DNA from: Gammaproteobacteria bacterium
GTDB taxonomy: Bacteria; Pseudomonadota; Gammaproteobacteria; HyVt-429
Assembly (NCBI GenBank): GCA_013152415.1
Contig: JAADGI010000026.1
Span: 1-59,169, forward strand
Length of the DNA: 59,169 nt
Direction of reading: 5' to 3'
Shown piece by piece: positions 44,143 to 53,744 of the stretch (within the stretch, counting starts at the first letter, position 1; every line of letters starts with the position of its first letter). The position numbers were made by a program, and so were the translations under genes. Below the pieces are notes generated by a model that saw only the letters and a program-made list of their open reading frames with translations, was not told where the DNA came from and ran no database searches.

Positions 44143-45462
44143 ATGAATAAAATGAATAGCAAATGGCTGCCGGTGTTTTTGTTGGGGGTGGCTGTCGGTC
44201 TGTTTCCAGAGTGGGGCTGGGCGCAGGATGCCAAATTGGATAGTGGTGATACTGCCTGGATATTGACTTCAACCGTTCTGGTTTTGTTTATGACTATTCC
44301 AGGGCTGGCCTTCTTTTATGCCGGATTGGTGCGTAGCAAAAACGTGCTGTCGGTTTTGATGCAAATTTTTACCATTACCTGTGTGATGACTTTGTTATGG
44401 ATCATCTATGGATATGGTTTGGCCTTTGGGGATGGTGGAGATTTTCAAAATGTGATTGGGGGCCTGGACAAATTATTTATGTCCGGTGTGACAGTGGAAT
44501 CGATAAATGAGTTGGCGCCCACCGTACCCGAATCTGTATTTTCCATGTTTCAGATGACCTTTGCCATTATTACTCCTGCCCTGGTGGTAGGAGGGTTTGC
44601 CGAGCGCATGAAGTTTTCCGCCATGCTTTGGTTCACCGTGTTGTGGGCGACCCTGGTCTACTTCCCAGTCAGTCATTGGGTGTGGGGTGGTGGCTGGCTG
44701 GGCGAAATGGGGCTACTGGATTTCGCCGGTGGTACCGTGGTCCATATCAATGCCGGGGTGGCTGCTTTGGTGGCGGCCCTGGTTATGGGGCGGCGCAAGG
44801 GGTTTCCGAGCACGGCTATGCCACCTCATAACATGAGCATGGTGGTCGCAGGTGCAGCCATGTTGTGGGTAGGCTGGTTTGGATTCAATGCCGGCAGTGC
44901 TCTCACTGCGGGTGGATCTGCGGGTATGGCTATGTTGGTGACGCACATAGGGGCTGCCGCAGGCTCTTTGGCATGGATGGTGAGTGAATGGATCCGTTAC
45001 GGCAAACCCAGCGTACTGGGTATTGTCACCGGTATGGTCGCGGGTCTGGGTACCATCACCCCGGCCTCCGGTTTTGTGGGCCCCATGGGGGCATTGTTCA
45101 TTGGGCTTGTTGCCGGGGTGTTGTGTTTCAGTGCCACCAATTTCATGAAACGTAGCCTCAAGATCGATGACTCTCTTGATGTCTTTCCCGTTCACGGTGT
45201 GGGCGGCATACTGGGTACTCTGCTTGCCGGGGTATTTATTGCTGCAAGTCTGGGTGGTGTGGGTTATGCCGACGGTATGGATATGGGCAGTCAGGTCACA
45301 GTCCAGCTTATCGGCGTGGTCACTATTCTTGCTTGGTGCGGGGTGATGAGCTTTATTATCTTCAAGCTTATCGATGTATTTATCGGTCTGCGGGTCACTG
45401 ACGATCAGGAAACTGAAGGTCTGGATCTGGTGTTGCACGACGAAACCGGCTACAACCTTTGA
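44143..45462 (+). CDS. amtB: ammonium transporter AmtB
   Basis: 439 residues from ATG 44143, after GGGGGAGA. A signal-like N-terminus (GWAQDA) is followed by eleven membrane helices. Family marks are PGLAFFYAGLVRSKNVLSVL, the pore segment with VVHINAGVAALVAALVMGRR (first pore histidine) and DVFPVHGVGGILGTLLAG (second pore histidine region). It forms a trimer that conducts ammonia and is gated by GlnK. The pair glnK-amtB is the standard nitrogen-uptake operon. Confidence 0.96.
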   Translation: MNKMNSKWLPVFLLGVAVGLFPEWGWAQDAKLDSGDTAWILTSTVLVLFMTIPGLAFFYAGLVRSKNVLSVLMQIFTITCVMTLLWIIYGYGLAFGDGGDFQNVIGGLDKLFMSGVTVESINELAPTVPESVFSMFQMTFAIITPALVVGGFAERMKFSAMLWFTVLWATLVYFPVSHWVWGGGWLGEMGLLDFAGGTVVHINAGVAALVAALVMGRRKGFPSTAMPPHNMSMVVAGAAMLWVGWFGFNAGSALTAGGSAGMAMLVTHIGAAAGSLAWMVSEWIRYGKPSVLGIVTGMVAGLGTITPASGFVGPMGALFIGLVAGVLCFSATNFMKRSLKIDDSLDVFPVHGVGGILGTLLAGVFIAASLGGVGYADGMDMGSQVTVQLIGVVTILAWCGVMSFIIFKLIDVFIGLRVTDDQETEGLDLVLHDETGYNL

Positions 45463-45501
45463 AGGTAATATCACAAAAAAGCACCTTACTAATGGTTTAT
45501 T

Positions 45502-45618
45502 AGTTACCCGGCATCCTTCATCAGCGGGACGCGGTGAATACGTCCCTGTACGCTTGATGGCAGCGTCCATGCTGCCCACACCCGCTGATAAAGGATGTGT
45601 CGGGTAACTTTCGTTTTC
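45502..45618. terminator. long hairpin after amtB, probable terminator
   Basis: The arm 45502-45528 (AGTTACCCGGCATCCTTCAT...) pairs with 45581-45609 (CCCGCTGAT...CGGGTAACT) with a few unpaired bases, around a loop that itself has short pairings (GGCAGCG region). TTCGTTTTCC follows. It lies 40 bases after the amtB stop. Confidence 0.55.
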
Positions 45619-45781
45619 CTTAGTAACTGGGCGGGCGCATTAGCACCCGTCTTTTTGGATGTACCCGGACAGCGCCGATTGCCGAGGAAAATAAAAGTGG
45701 CCCGATGTTCCTATCAGTAGTATGTCCTCCTCGGACCAGGTTTAAAAACTGCTTACCATATAATTTGATGCGGACTGTTTT

Positions 45782-46156
45782 GTGACAAATTACCTGCAAA
45801 TACACCATACCAGTGTATTGGTCAGCGACACCCGAAGGGCTCTGGCCTTTTACCGGGATGTATTGGAAATGCCACTGGTGCAACGTCCTGATTTGGGTTA
45901 TCCCGGGGCCTGGTTGGAGGTTGGCTCACAACAGATCCATCTGATTGAGTTAGCACCTACCCGCTTGGAGTCTGATACAACTCTCCACGGTGGCCGCGAC
46001 CACCATGTGGCCTTGTCCGTTTATGATCTTGATGTCTTGGTAGGAAGACTCGATAGCCACAGGGTGGCCTACGCACGAAGCCGATCCGGTCGACGTGCCT
46101 TGTTTTGCCGAGATCCAGATGGCAATGCCTTGGAGTTTGTCGAACTGGCAGGGTAA
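45782..46156 (+). CDS. VOC-family (glyoxalase-like) protein
   Basis: 124 residues, one VOC module pair. HHTSVLVSDTRRALAFYRDV, then LEVGSQQIHLIEL, HHVALSVYDLDVLVGRLD and FCRDPDGNALEFVEL show the paired beta-alpha-beta units with metal-ligand candidates H8/E (N-half) and H75/E121 (C-half). The reaction cannot be named. GTG 45782 is used. It stands alone between amtB and the GFA gene. Confidence 0.82.
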   Translation: MTNYLQIHHTSVLVSDTRRALAFYRDVLEMPLVQRPDLGYPGAWLEVGSQQIHLIELAPTRLESDTTLHGGRDHHVALSVYDLDVLVGRLDSHRVAYARSRSGRRALFCRDPDGNALEFVELAG

Positions 46157-46316
46157 TTGTCCCTGATAGTGACCCGTTGAGATCGCCGTCAAAAACTTCA
46201 CTTTTCTTGTTAATGATCGGTAGAACGCTAGGGCCAACGGCATAATATTGTGGGTCCGGTGGATGCCTGTCTTGATATGGGGTAAGTTTCTGGAGTCGAG
46301 ACCAGGGAGACTGATT

Positions 46317-46727
46317 ATGGCCCAAGAAATCAAAGGCAGTTGTTTGTGCGGTAGGGTAAATTTTATAGTTAGCGGCCCATTCGAGCGATTTTATTTGTGC
46401 CATTGTGGCCGATGTCGAAAGGCTACCGGTTCTGCTCACGCTTCGAATATTTTTACCCAACCAGGAAATATCAGTTGGATATCTGGGGAAGATTCCGTAA
46501 AGCGTTTTGAGCTGCCTAATGCCATTAGATTTACCAAGGCCTTTTGTATCCATTGCGGTGGCCCGGTTCCGGTTGCACCGCGCAAGGGGAAGTTTCTGGT
46601 TATTCCGGCCGGGACCCTGGATGAAGATCCGCCGTTGCGGCCCCAGAGCAATATCTTTTGGGCGGATCGGGCGCCCTGGTACGACGAAGGGCTTGATGCA
46701 CAAAGATACGATGCCTATCCCACATAA
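46317..46727 (+). CDS. GFA-family zinc protein
   Basis: 136 residues from ATG 46317. The two zinc sites of the GFA (glutathione-dependent formaldehyde-activating enzyme) fold are visible: GSCLCGRVNF, CHCGRCRKATGSAHASN and FCIHCGG. Family members are mostly of unknown activity despite the name. The longer reading to 46248 adds a leader with no conserved sequence. Confidence 0.85.
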   Translation: MAQEIKGSCLCGRVNFIVSGPFERFYLCHCGRCRKATGSAHASNIFTQPGNISWISGEDSVKRFELPNAIRFTKAFCIHCGGPVPVAPRKGKFLVIPAGTLDEDPPLRPQSNIFWADRAPWYDEGLDAQRYDAYPT

Positions 46728-46863
46728 TTGCCGAGACTGGTTGTGGGTGAGCATCGAAGGTGAGAATCGGTGGCACCTATATGTGGGATATATCGGGCTA
46801 TAATTTGTATTATGATTGATTCATGTCTCTGGATTGGCTGTGCAACCAGAAGAATAGGTGGCT

Positions 46864-47217
46864 ATGACTGAAGAACCCAACAAGCTTACCCCCAAGGCGG
46901 AAACCGCCAACATTGTCTACATCCTTTATCTGGTAGGGGTGGTTTTTGGCATTACCGGTATCATCGGTGTGGTCATGGCATATGTGAATCGGAGTGATGC
47001 TCCCGAGTGGGTACAGACCCACTATCATTATCAGATTCGCACCTTCTGGATAGGTCTTTTGTATCTGTTTTTCGGTACATTGCTCTCTTTGGTGTTGATT
47101 GGTTGGTTGATTTTGTTGTTCTGGGTGGTGTGGCTTATTGTACGTTGCGTTAAAGGGATGAAGTATTTGGAGGCCAAACAGGCTCATCCCAATCCCACCG
47201 GTTGGATGTTTTCATGA
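46864..47217 (+). CDS. DUF4870-type small membrane protein
   Basis: 117 residues from ATG 46864. A polar N-terminus is followed by three hydrophobic helices (ANIVYILYLVGVVFGITGII, FWIGLLYLFFGTLLSLVLIG, LILLFWVVWLIVRCVKGM) with the HYHYQIRTFWI motif between the first two, as in DUF4870 proteins. Function unknown. It ends 16 bases before the hemolysin III-type gene and may be co-transcribed. Confidence 0.78.
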   Translation: MTEEPNKLTPKAETANIVYILYLVGVVFGITGIIGVVMAYVNRSDAPEWVQTHYHYQIRTFWIGLLYLFFGTLLSLVLIGWLILLFWVVWLIVRCVKGMKYLEAKQAHPNPTGWMFS

Positions 47218-47233
47218 TCGGCCGCTTGAGGTG

Positions 47234-47905
47234 ATGATCGTGTTTGGAAAATCTGGGCACTACGAGCGTATACAGTCTTTCGGTGAAGAGATGGCCAACG
47301 CCATCAGTCACGGTGTAGGGTTTGTCGGAGCGATCACGGCGCTGCCCATACTTGTTGTGGCCGCGGTCAATCGAGGTGATGTGGCCGGTGTGGTTGCGGC
47401 AAGTGTCTTTGGTGCCACCATGATCCTGTTGTATCTGAGTTCTACCGTCTATCACGCCTTGCCAAAAAGCCGAGCCAAGCGGGTGTTCCAGGTGCTGGAT
47501 CACGTCGCTATCTTCTTGCTCATTGCCGGTACCTATACCCCCTTTACATTAGGTATTTTGCGCGGTGCATGGGGATGGACCTTGTTCGGTTTGGTGTGGG
47601 GTATTGCCTTGTTCGGCGCGATACTCAAGGTTGCAGGTGGAGTGAGGTTTCAAAGCTTGTCCACTTGTATGTATCTGGCCATGGGTTGGTTGGTGCTCAT
47701 TGCTATTGTGCCTCTGTGGCAGGCCATGCCTGTGTGGGGACTGATTTGGCTCCTTGCTGGTGGACTGTCTTACACCATTGGGGTGGGGTTTTTTGTGGCC
47801 GAACGCAGACCCTACTTCCATTTTATCTGGCATCTTTTTGTGGTGATGGGGACGGCGTGTCATTTTGTAGCTGTGCTTTGGTATTCTGGCCAGCAACAAT
47901 TGTAA
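47234..47905 (+). CDS. hemolysin III / TrhA-family membrane protein
   Basis: 223 residues, seven membrane helices. Conserved HlyIII/AdipoR residues are visible: EEMANAISHGVGFVGAI near the start, LSSTVYHALPKSRAKRVFQV, LDHVAIFLLIAGTYTPF and FHFIWHLFVVMGTACHF, which together supply the putative metal-binding Ser/His set. Members may be membrane hydrolases or regulators of membrane energetics; hemolysis is not implied. ATG 47234 follows TTGAGG; GTG 47231 is equally possible. Confidence 0.88.
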   Translation: MIVFGKSGHYERIQSFGEEMANAISHGVGFVGAITALPILVVAAVNRGDVAGVVAASVFGATMILLYLSSTVYHALPKSRAKRVFQVLDHVAIFLLIAGTYTPFTLGILRGAWGWTLFGLVWGIALFGAILKVAGGVRFQSLSTCMYLAMGWLVLIAIVPLWQAMPVWGLIWLLAGGLSYTIGVGFFVAERRPYFHFIWHLFVVMGTACHFVAVLWYSGQQQL

Positions 47906-47989
47906 AGCGCACATCACTATGTGGGCTGGTGGCTGAGACGACATATTCCATGCCGTTGTCCTGCTGTCCTTTGCGGTAGATCATAGCCA

Positions 47990-48733
47990 ATGAAAATCGC
48001 TATTCTTTCTGATATTCACAGCAATTTAGAAGCACTACAGGCCTGTTGCCGCAGGGCTGATAAATTAGGTGTGAAACGCTACATATGTCTAGGCGATATC
48101 ATAGGCTACGGTGCCGATCCGGTCGCGACGCTGGAGCTTGTGATGTCTTTGCCAGGGCTCATTGCCGTACGAGGGAATCACGATGAAGCAGTCTTGAGTG
48201 GAACCTATGCAGGTGTGAGTAAATCCGTACAAGAGGCAATTGCCTGGACTCATCAGCAGTTGTTGCCCGGACACCTTCAGTTCATCCGCAGTCTTCCTTA
48301 TACCCAGGTTTTAGGTGGCGCTGTGTTTGCCCATGCGTCCACTCAGGAGCCATCCAAATGGGAATATTTGTATAACGAGGAACAAATAAAAAAATGTATG
48401 GAAGTGGCAGAACGACCCCTGGTGTTTCTTGGACATACGCACCTACCGAAACTATATTTTGAAGGTAAGAGTGCCGAGGTCGGGGAACTCGCCCATGAGG
48501 AAGACAGCCCTATTCCTCTTTACCAGTACCGGCGCTATGTTATTAATGTGGGGTCTGTTGGCCAGCCTCGAGATGGCAACAGTGCTGCCAGCTTCGTTAC
48601 TTTTGATAACAATACAAATGAGGCCAGTTTTCATCGTGTAATCTACGATTTTAACCGCTCATGCCAAAAGATTCTGGATGCTGATCTGGCCCCTCATTTT
48701 GCCCATCGCCTGAAAAGAAGAGATTGGCAGTAA
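47990..48733 (+). CDS. calcineurin-like metallophosphoesterase
   Basis: 247 residues. The di-metal motifs are complete: ILSDIHSN (D8, H10), CLGDIIGYG (GD), RGNHDEAV (GNHD) and FLGHTHLPK (GHTH). The length and the NVGSVGQPRDGNSAASFVTF segment fit small cytoplasmic phosphoesterases of the YfcE/diadenosine type. Its TAA overlaps the ATG of the kinase gene, which suggests it could be the phosphatase that opposes the kinase; that pairing is inference. Confidence 0.88.
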   Translation: MKIAILSDIHSNLEALQACCRRADKLGVKRYICLGDIIGYGADPVATLELVMSLPGLIAVRGNHDEAVLSGTYAGVSKSVQEAIAWTHQQLLPGHLQFIRSLPYTQVLGGAVFAHASTQEPSKWEYLYNEEQIKKCMEVAERPLVFLGHTHLPKLYFEGKSAEVGELAHEEDSPIPLYQYRRYVINVGSVGQPRDGNSAASFVTFDNNTNEASFHRVIYDFNRSCQKILDADLAPHFAHRLKRRDWQ

Positions 48734-50181
48734 TGAGCGAGCAAACTGAAAAACAAGCTGGAAAACATCAAAAAATTCATACAGTAGAGCTTGGTGAAAA
48801 TATCGATGGTTTTCATGTTGATGAGTTAATCCATGAAAGTTTCACCAATATGTTGTATGGCGTGAGTCATCCAGACCATGATGCGCCGATGGTCATGAAG
48901 GTGCCCAAGCTAGGTGTCTTTTTACCTCCCAGTGCCTACGCCGGTTTTGAGACAGAAGTGCGGATATTGTCCCGTTTACATGGGGTCTATACCCCCAGAG
49001 TGATTGCTACGGGAGATCTTTCCTCCTGCCCTTATCTTGTTACTGAGTATATAGAGGGAGATGAGTTGGTGCAGGCCACGAAAAATGCGCCTGTGGCAGT
49101 GGACCGCTTGTGCGACATCATGGTGCCGGTTTGCAAGGCCGTGCACGAGTTGCATCGGCACAATCTAATTCATTTGGATATAAAGCCTGGTAATATTCGT
49201 AATCGTAAAGAGGGGCAAGTGGTCATCCTGGATTTTGGCGTTGCCCATCATACGCGCATGCCGGATATGTATGAGAACCCCCACGAAGATGTGCCCCATA
49301 CCCTGGATTATGTGGCACCGGAACAACTGCACAATGTGAGAACGGAATCACGCAGTGATGTTTATGCGTTGGGTGTCATCTTGTATGTGTTGGCTACCGG
49401 GCATTTTCCGTTTGGTAAGGCAAACCCAATCACCGTGAAGAAGCGACTATTTATGCCGCCTACTCCACCACGAGTGCATAATGAATCCCTCCCGCCATGG
49501 TTACAGGAAATTATACTAAAGTGTTTGGCGCGACGCCCAGATGATCGTTTTGATACTGCAAAACAGATTGCCTATGCGTTGTCCCATCCCAACATGGTGT
49601 CACTGGGGAAAAACGCCCAATTAATATGCAAGCCCGGTTTTTTGAAAATAGCGCAGGCCTGGTTAAGTTCCAGGCGAGACAGGTACAATCAAGGTCAACT
49701 TGTACATCCCCACGATAGAATCGCTCAAACTCCCCACATATTAGTTGCTGTTGATTTCGGGCACACGACAGAAGAGTTAAAGCAAGCGATCCTTGCTGCC
49801 GTGAGACGTTATGCAGAAAGTGATAAGAATAGTTTTTTTACTGTGCTTACAGTGGTTGAATCAAACGAATTCAATGATACGGAGGATGTGAGTGAATTGC
49901 TTGGTCAAGCTTGTCCCACCAATATTCATCGGTTAATGGAGTTGCGCCATTGGATGAAACCTCTCAAATTACCGATAAGCAGGATAAATTGTCAGGTGAT
50001 AAAGGGAGATGCTGGGGAAGAGATTGTGTCCTACGCAAAATATCATGTTGTCGATCACATTGTAATTGGTGCTCGTGCCAGTTCGGTGATGCGAAGATTT
50101 ATCGGTAGCGTATCAAGCAAGGTGGTCGCCGAAGTTAATTGTACAGTAACCGTTGTGCGATCACGTCAAGACAGGTATTAG
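48733..50181 (+). CDS. Ser/Thr protein kinase fused to a UspA domain
   Basis: 482 residues from ATG 48733. Kinase domain (about 20-290): ATP lysine in MVMKVPK (K56), catalytic loop HLDIKPGNI (D149), DFGVAH (D167) and the APEQLHNVRTESRSDVYALG region, all intact. A linker (290-335) leads to a C-terminal UspA domain starting HILVAVDFGHTTEELKQAIL and closing with the nucleotide-binding GARASSVMRRFIGSVSSKVV. No membrane helix or sensor domain is present. A stress- or nucleotide-responsive soluble kinase is likely. Its ATG overlaps the stop of the phosphoesterase gene. Confidence 0.9.
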   Translation: MSEQTEKQAGKHQKIHTVELGENIDGFHVDELIHESFTNMLYGVSHPDHDAPMVMKVPKLGVFLPPSAYAGFETEVRILSRLHGVYTPRVIATGDLSSCPYLVTEYIEGDELVQATKNAPVAVDRLCDIMVPVCKAVHELHRHNLIHLDIKPGNIRNRKEGQVVILDFGVAHHTRMPDMYENPHEDVPHTLDYVAPEQLHNVRTESRSDVYALGVILYVLATGHFPFGKANPITVKKRLFMPPTPPRVHNESLPPWLQEIILKCLARRPDDRFDTAKQIAYALSHPNMVSLGKNAQLICKPGFLKIAQAWLSSRRDRYNQGQLVHPHDRIAQTPHILVAVDFGHTTEELKQAILAAVRRYAESDKNSFFTVLTVVESNEFNDTEDVSELLGQACPTNIHRLMELRHWMKPLKLPISRINCQVIKGDAGEEIVSYAKYHVVDHIVIGARASSVMRRFIGSVSSKVVAEVNCTVTVVRSRQDRY

Positions 50182-50251
50182 TCGAATTTCGATAGCTGAC
50201 ACGACTCAGTGGGATAGGTCGCTACTGTTAGCAGGGGTATTCAGAGTTGCC

Positions 50252-51412
50252 CTAAACCAACTTCCCCCGCTTCATGGCGTCGGCACCAAATTTTTTGCGG
50301 ACCGAATCCATGATCTGGTCTAGTTCATCGGGTTTGGCTTCATGGGCTTCAGTAAAGAGGTCGGCTTGCCCAGAGGGCTCAAAGTTGGCAGTGCCCAGCC
50401 CGATGAGTCGCAGCTTGACTCTGGGGTTTTCGTGCAGCCATTTTTTCAAGAGTTCCTGAGCTTCGTGATAGAGGGTCATGGTCTGGTTCGAAGCGGGATC
50501 AAAAGAGTGACGTCGGGTGATGAGGGTAAAATTCGATTGTTTTAGTTTTACGCTGACGGTACGGGCCTTAAGATTTTTGATACGCAGGCGTCGACTGACG
50601 ATATCGGCATGATGCAGTAATTTTTTTGATAACAGCTCAAAGTTATGGCTGTCAGTATTAAAGGTGTCCTCACTGGAGATAGACTTGTCTTCACTTTTAG
50701 ACTCCACTTCTCGCTGATCGATGCCCCGAGCCAGATTGAAATAATGTTGCCACTGTTTGCCGAAGACCTTCTTCAGCAGGTCCATATCCGCACTGCGGAT
50801 GTGGTAGATCGTCTCAAGCCCATAGTCGTGTAGCCGTACTTGTGACTTTTTCCCAATCCCCCAAAGCCGTGATACTGGCAGGGGGTCCAGGATTGATTGT
50901 TTGTTTTCTTCTGTGACGATGACCAGGCCATCGGGTTTGTCGAGGTCCGAGGCCAGTTTGGCGAGGAACTTGTTGGGGGCCACGCCTACCGAGGCGGTGA
51001 GTCCAGTGTGTTCCTTGATCATATTCTTCAGGTGCCAGCCAATGGTTTGGGCGCTGCCGTGGAGCTTGCGGCAGTCGGTGACGTCCAGGAAGGCCTCATC
51101 CAGGGACAGGCCTTGCACTCGGTCGGTAATGTGATGGAAACAGTCAAATACTTGTTGTGACACTTCCCTGTAGCGGGCCATACGTACAGGTAGGAAGACC
51201 CCATGGGGGCAACGTTGTTTGGCTTGGGCCATGGGTTGTGCCGAGTGGACCCCAAATTCACGTGCCTTATAGCTGGCCGCAGAGACCACTCCACGATTGC
51301 CGATACCCCCTACGATGATGGGTAGATCCTTGAGCTGTGGATTATCGTGTTGCTCCACGGAGGCGTAGAATGCGTCCATGTCCGCGTGGAGGATTGCCCG
51401 GATAGTGGTCAT
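50252..51412 (-). CDS. dinB: DNA polymerase IV
   Basis: 386 residues. Y-family signatures are HADMDAFYASVEQHDNP, SLDEAFLDVTDC (catalytic DE), ASVGVAPNKFLAKLASDLDKP and WGIGKKSQVRL (helix-hairpin-helix). The little-finger domain follows (LKARTVSVKLKQSNFTLITR). A beta-clamp-binding stretch may lie near SGQADLFTEA. It is an error-prone translesion polymerase. It converges on the kinase gene. No LexA box was looked for successfully upstream. Confidence 0.95.
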   Translation of the reverse strand: MTTIRAILHADMDAFYASVEQHDNPQLKDLPIIVGGIGNRGVVSAASYKAREFGVHSAQPMAQAKQRCPHGVFLPVRMARYREVSQQVFDCFHHITDRVQGLSLDEAFLDVTDCRKLHGSAQTIGWHLKNMIKEHTGLTASVGVAPNKFLAKLASDLDKPDGLVIVTEENKQSILDPLPVSRLWGIGKKSQVRLHDYGLETIYHIRSADMDLLKKVFGKQWQHYFNLARGIDQREVESKSEDKSISSEDTFNTDSHNFELLSKKLLHHADIVSRRLRIKNLKARTVSVKLKQSNFTLITRRHSFDPASNQTMTLYHEAQELLKKWLHENPRVKLRLIGLGTANFEPSGQADLFTEAHEAKPDELDQIMDSVRKKFGADAMKRGKLV

Positions 51413-51629
51413 CTTATAAGCCTAAGAAAAAATTGAGCCCGAGTCGATGTTGAAGAATTGACCCTGGCCCGTCTTTCCCGGCTTCTTTGGGTTTTAGGTA
51501 TTCTAAGCCTTTGAAAGGGGGCATAAACTTATGAATTCTTCCTGTTATCCATGTTGGAAACTATTATAGGTCGGCAGTGGTCATATACGAATGAGCCCAA
51601 CTATTAACTGATAGTGGCAGGAGGGTATG

Positions 51630-52169
51630 ATGAAACGTATATTGGTTTTAGGTGTATTGGTAGGGGGGTTCGGTTTGAGTTTTACTGCTACGGCCACTGC
51701 CGCCCAATTTTTGTACAAGCAGGCGGCAGGAAAGCAACTCGTTCTCCATGACTCGGTACGCGTACCTGTTGGTACCGCCACTGTCTATTTTCAGGGTGGG
51801 GCGGTGGTTAGTGCCGGTGGCCTGAATGAATTCATCCCCTATTGTGCCTTGGTGGTGGACAGGCTGTCTGAGACACCCCAGCGGGTACCCGCCGGGAGCT
51901 ACCGGATTGTCAAACCCTTTCCCTATGAAGATGAAGACGCTAATTTGGGATCGGTCAATAAGTTTGTTGGTACCCGTGGTTGGGGTTTCTACAAAGTAGG
52001 GGTGAATACCGAGTATTATTTCATGACCCGCTTGAAGCTGGCCAGCACCACGACCCCCAAGCTTTTGTATTTAGATTGTGGTTCACTCTGGGATTACAGC
52101 ATTGGGGGCCACATCAGCGTTGCAGAGTTTAAAAATGCGGTGGGTCCTTGGTTAAGTCTCGCGCCTTGA
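51630..52169 (+). CDS. exported protein, function unknown
   Basis: 179 residues from the second of two adjacent ATGs (51630), 5 bases after GGAGGG. Residues 1-24 are a signal peptide (ILVLGVLVGGFGLSFTATAT). The mature protein is beta-rich (LHDSVRVPVGTATVYFQGGA, then AGSYRIVKPFPYEDEDANLG and NTEYYFMTRLKLAS). Two cysteines, in FIPYCALVV and LYLDCGSLW, could pair in the periplasm. I do not recognise the family. A hairpin (GTTGCCCGGCAAC, 52203-52215) with TTCCATTTTCC after it ends the gene. Confidence 0.72.
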   Translation: MKRILVLGVLVGGFGLSFTATATAAQFLYKQAAGKQLVLHDSVRVPVGTATVYFQGGAVVSAGGLNEFIPYCALVVDRLSETPQRVPAGSYRIVKPFPYEDEDANLGSVNKFVGTRGWGFYKVGVNTEYYFMTRLKLASTTTPKLLYLDCGSLWDYSIGGHISVAEFKNAVGPWLSLAP

Positions 52170-52202
52170 TCTAAAAATTTCGCGACCTACTTGAGTTCAT
52201 TG

Positions 52203-52226
52203 GTTGCCCGGCAACTTCCATTTTCC
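52203..52226 (+). terminator. short intrinsic terminator-like hairpin
   Basis: GTTGC-CCG-GCAAC (52203-52215) followed by TTCCATTTTCC lies 34 bases after the stop of the exported-protein gene and upstream of ispG. The 5-bp stem is short, so termination would be partial. Confidence 0.45.
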
Positions 52227-52315
52227 TTAGTATGTCAAAATAGGCTACTATGCGCCGTTGTTAGTGTGTCGGTGTCTATGTTCAGACACCAGAGTTTGGT
52301 ACGTATTTTTAGCCC

Positions 52316-53548
52316 ATGACAAATCCTGACTTACCGGTATCCCGCCGATCCAGCGTGGGCGTATCCATTGGTTCTGTGCGGGTAGGGGGCGATGCCCCAG
52401 TGGTGGTGCAGTCTATGACCAACACGGATACCTGTGATGTGCAGGCCACCACCAGGCAAGTGGCCGAGTTGGCCTTTGCCGGTTCCGAGTTGGTGCGCAT
52501 CACCGTCAATTCTGCCGAGGCCGCCGCCGCAGTACCCGCTATCCGCGAGGGCCTTGAGGTCCTTGATGTGCGTGTGCCTTTAATCGGTGATTTTCATTTC
52601 AATGGCCACAAGCTGCTTTCTCAAAATGCGGAGTGCGCTCAGGCCCTGGATAAATATCGAATCAATCCCGGTAATGTGGGTCGTGGCAGCAAAAAGGACA
52701 GCCAATTTGCCACCCTGATCGAGATTGCCTGTCGTTATGACAAGCCGGTGCGTATCGGTGTCAATTGGGGCAGTCTGGACCAAACCTTGGCGGCACAGTT
52801 GATGGATGAGAACGCCAAGCTGGCCGAGCCCAGGGCGGCCCATGAAATCACCCAGGAGGCCTTGATCCGATCGGCCCTGGACAGTGCCGCCCGAGCCGAA
52901 GAATTGGGCATGGCCCGAGATCATATTCTCCTGTCGTGCAAGATGAGTGGGGTGCAGGATCTTATTGCGGTATATCAAAATCTGGCGGCACGCTGTGATT
53001 ATGCGCTGCACCTGGGGCTCACCGAAGCGGGGATGGGGAGCAAGGGCATTGTTGCTTCCACTGCGGCAGTGGGTGTGTTGCTGCAACAGGGTATCGGTGA
53101 CACCATTCGAATTTCACTGACACCGGACCCCGGTGGCAGTCGCAGCAAAGAAGTGACGGTCGCCCAGGAAATTCTACAGACCATGGGCTTGCGGGCGTTT
53201 ACCCCTGCTGTGGTGGCCTGTCCCGGTTGTGGGCGCACCACCAGCACCTTCTTCCAGGAGTTGGCCCAGGACATTGAATCCTATATCCGCGAAAAAATGC
53301 CGGACTGGCAAACCCGGCACGATGGCGTGGAGTCCATGACCGTGGCGGTGATGGGCTGTGTGGTTAACGGACCTGGGGAGAGTAAGCATGCCAATATTGG
53401 TATCAGCCTGCCCGGTTCCGGGGAGCGTCCGGTTGCCCCGGTCTATATCGATGGCGAAAAGGCGATGACCTTAAAGGGCGACGGTATTGCGGCAGAGTTT
53501 CAGAAACTCGTCGAACAATATGTCAGCGAACACTACGCCAGCAAATGA
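52316..53548 (+). CDS. ispG: 4-hydroxy-3-methylbut-2-en-1-yl diphosphate synthase
   Basis: 410 residues, typical of the short bacterial Isp[21 protein letters not shown] near the start, YRINPGNVG, and the 4Fe-4S ligands in [15 protein letters not shown] with a third Cys in [18 protein letters not shown] are intact. It converts methylerythritol cyclodiphosphate to HMBPP in the MEP isoprenoid pathway. It is not part of a visible operon here. Confidence 0.96.
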   Translation: MTNPDLPVSRRSSVGVSIGSVRVGGDAPVVVQSMTNTDTCDVQATTRQVAELAFAGSELVRITVNSAEAAAAVPAIREGLEVLDVRVPLIGDFHFNGHKLLSQNAECAQALDKYRINPGNVGRGSKKDSQFATLIEIACRYDKPVRIGVNWGSLDQTLAAQLMDENAKLAEPRAAHEITQEALIRSALDSAARAEELGMARDHILLSCKMSGVQDLIAVYQNLAARCDYALHLGLTEAGMGSKGIVASTAAVGVLLQQGIGDTIRISLTPDPGGSRSKEVTVAQEILQTMGLRAFTPAVVACPGCGRTTSTFFQELAQDIESYIREKMPDWQTRHDGVESMTVAVMGCVVNGPGESKHANIGISLPGSGERPVAPVYIDGEKAMTLKGDGIAAEFQKLVEQYVSEHYASK

Positions 53549-53588
53549 GGCGGCCACACTAATGTCTACCCTGATTTGAGGGAAAATA

Positions 53589-53679
53589 CTCTCGCAAAGG
53601 CGCCAAGTCCGCAAAGAAAAATGGGGTACATGCAACTGACCCCCCCCATCCCTTAGCGGACTTGGCGCCTTTGCGAGAG
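53589..53679. repeat. perfect 24-bp inverted repeat downstream of ispG
   Basis: The arm 53589-53612 (CTCTCGCAAAGGCGCCAAGT...) and 53656-53679 are exact reverse complements over 24 bp with a 43-base spacer that contains ATGGGGT. A lone half copy lies at 55181-55212. Such long palindromes can act as transcriptional stops for ispG and also look like the ends of a small mobile element. Confidence 0.75.
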
Positions 53680-53744
53680 CTGATTTAACTGGAATAATCC
53701 ACAGATTATCCTGGACAACCAGGAAACAAACCCAGAGGTTTTGC

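Noticed and set aside
44713..45579. 288-residue open frame on the minus strand across amtB
   Set aside because: It lies wholly antisense to an intact amtB with a normal T/P-rich shadow composition and has no ribosome site or known motif.
45957..46754. 265-residue minus-strand frame across the VOC and GFA genes
   Set aside because: Spans two convincing opposite-strand genes and shows no conserved segment.
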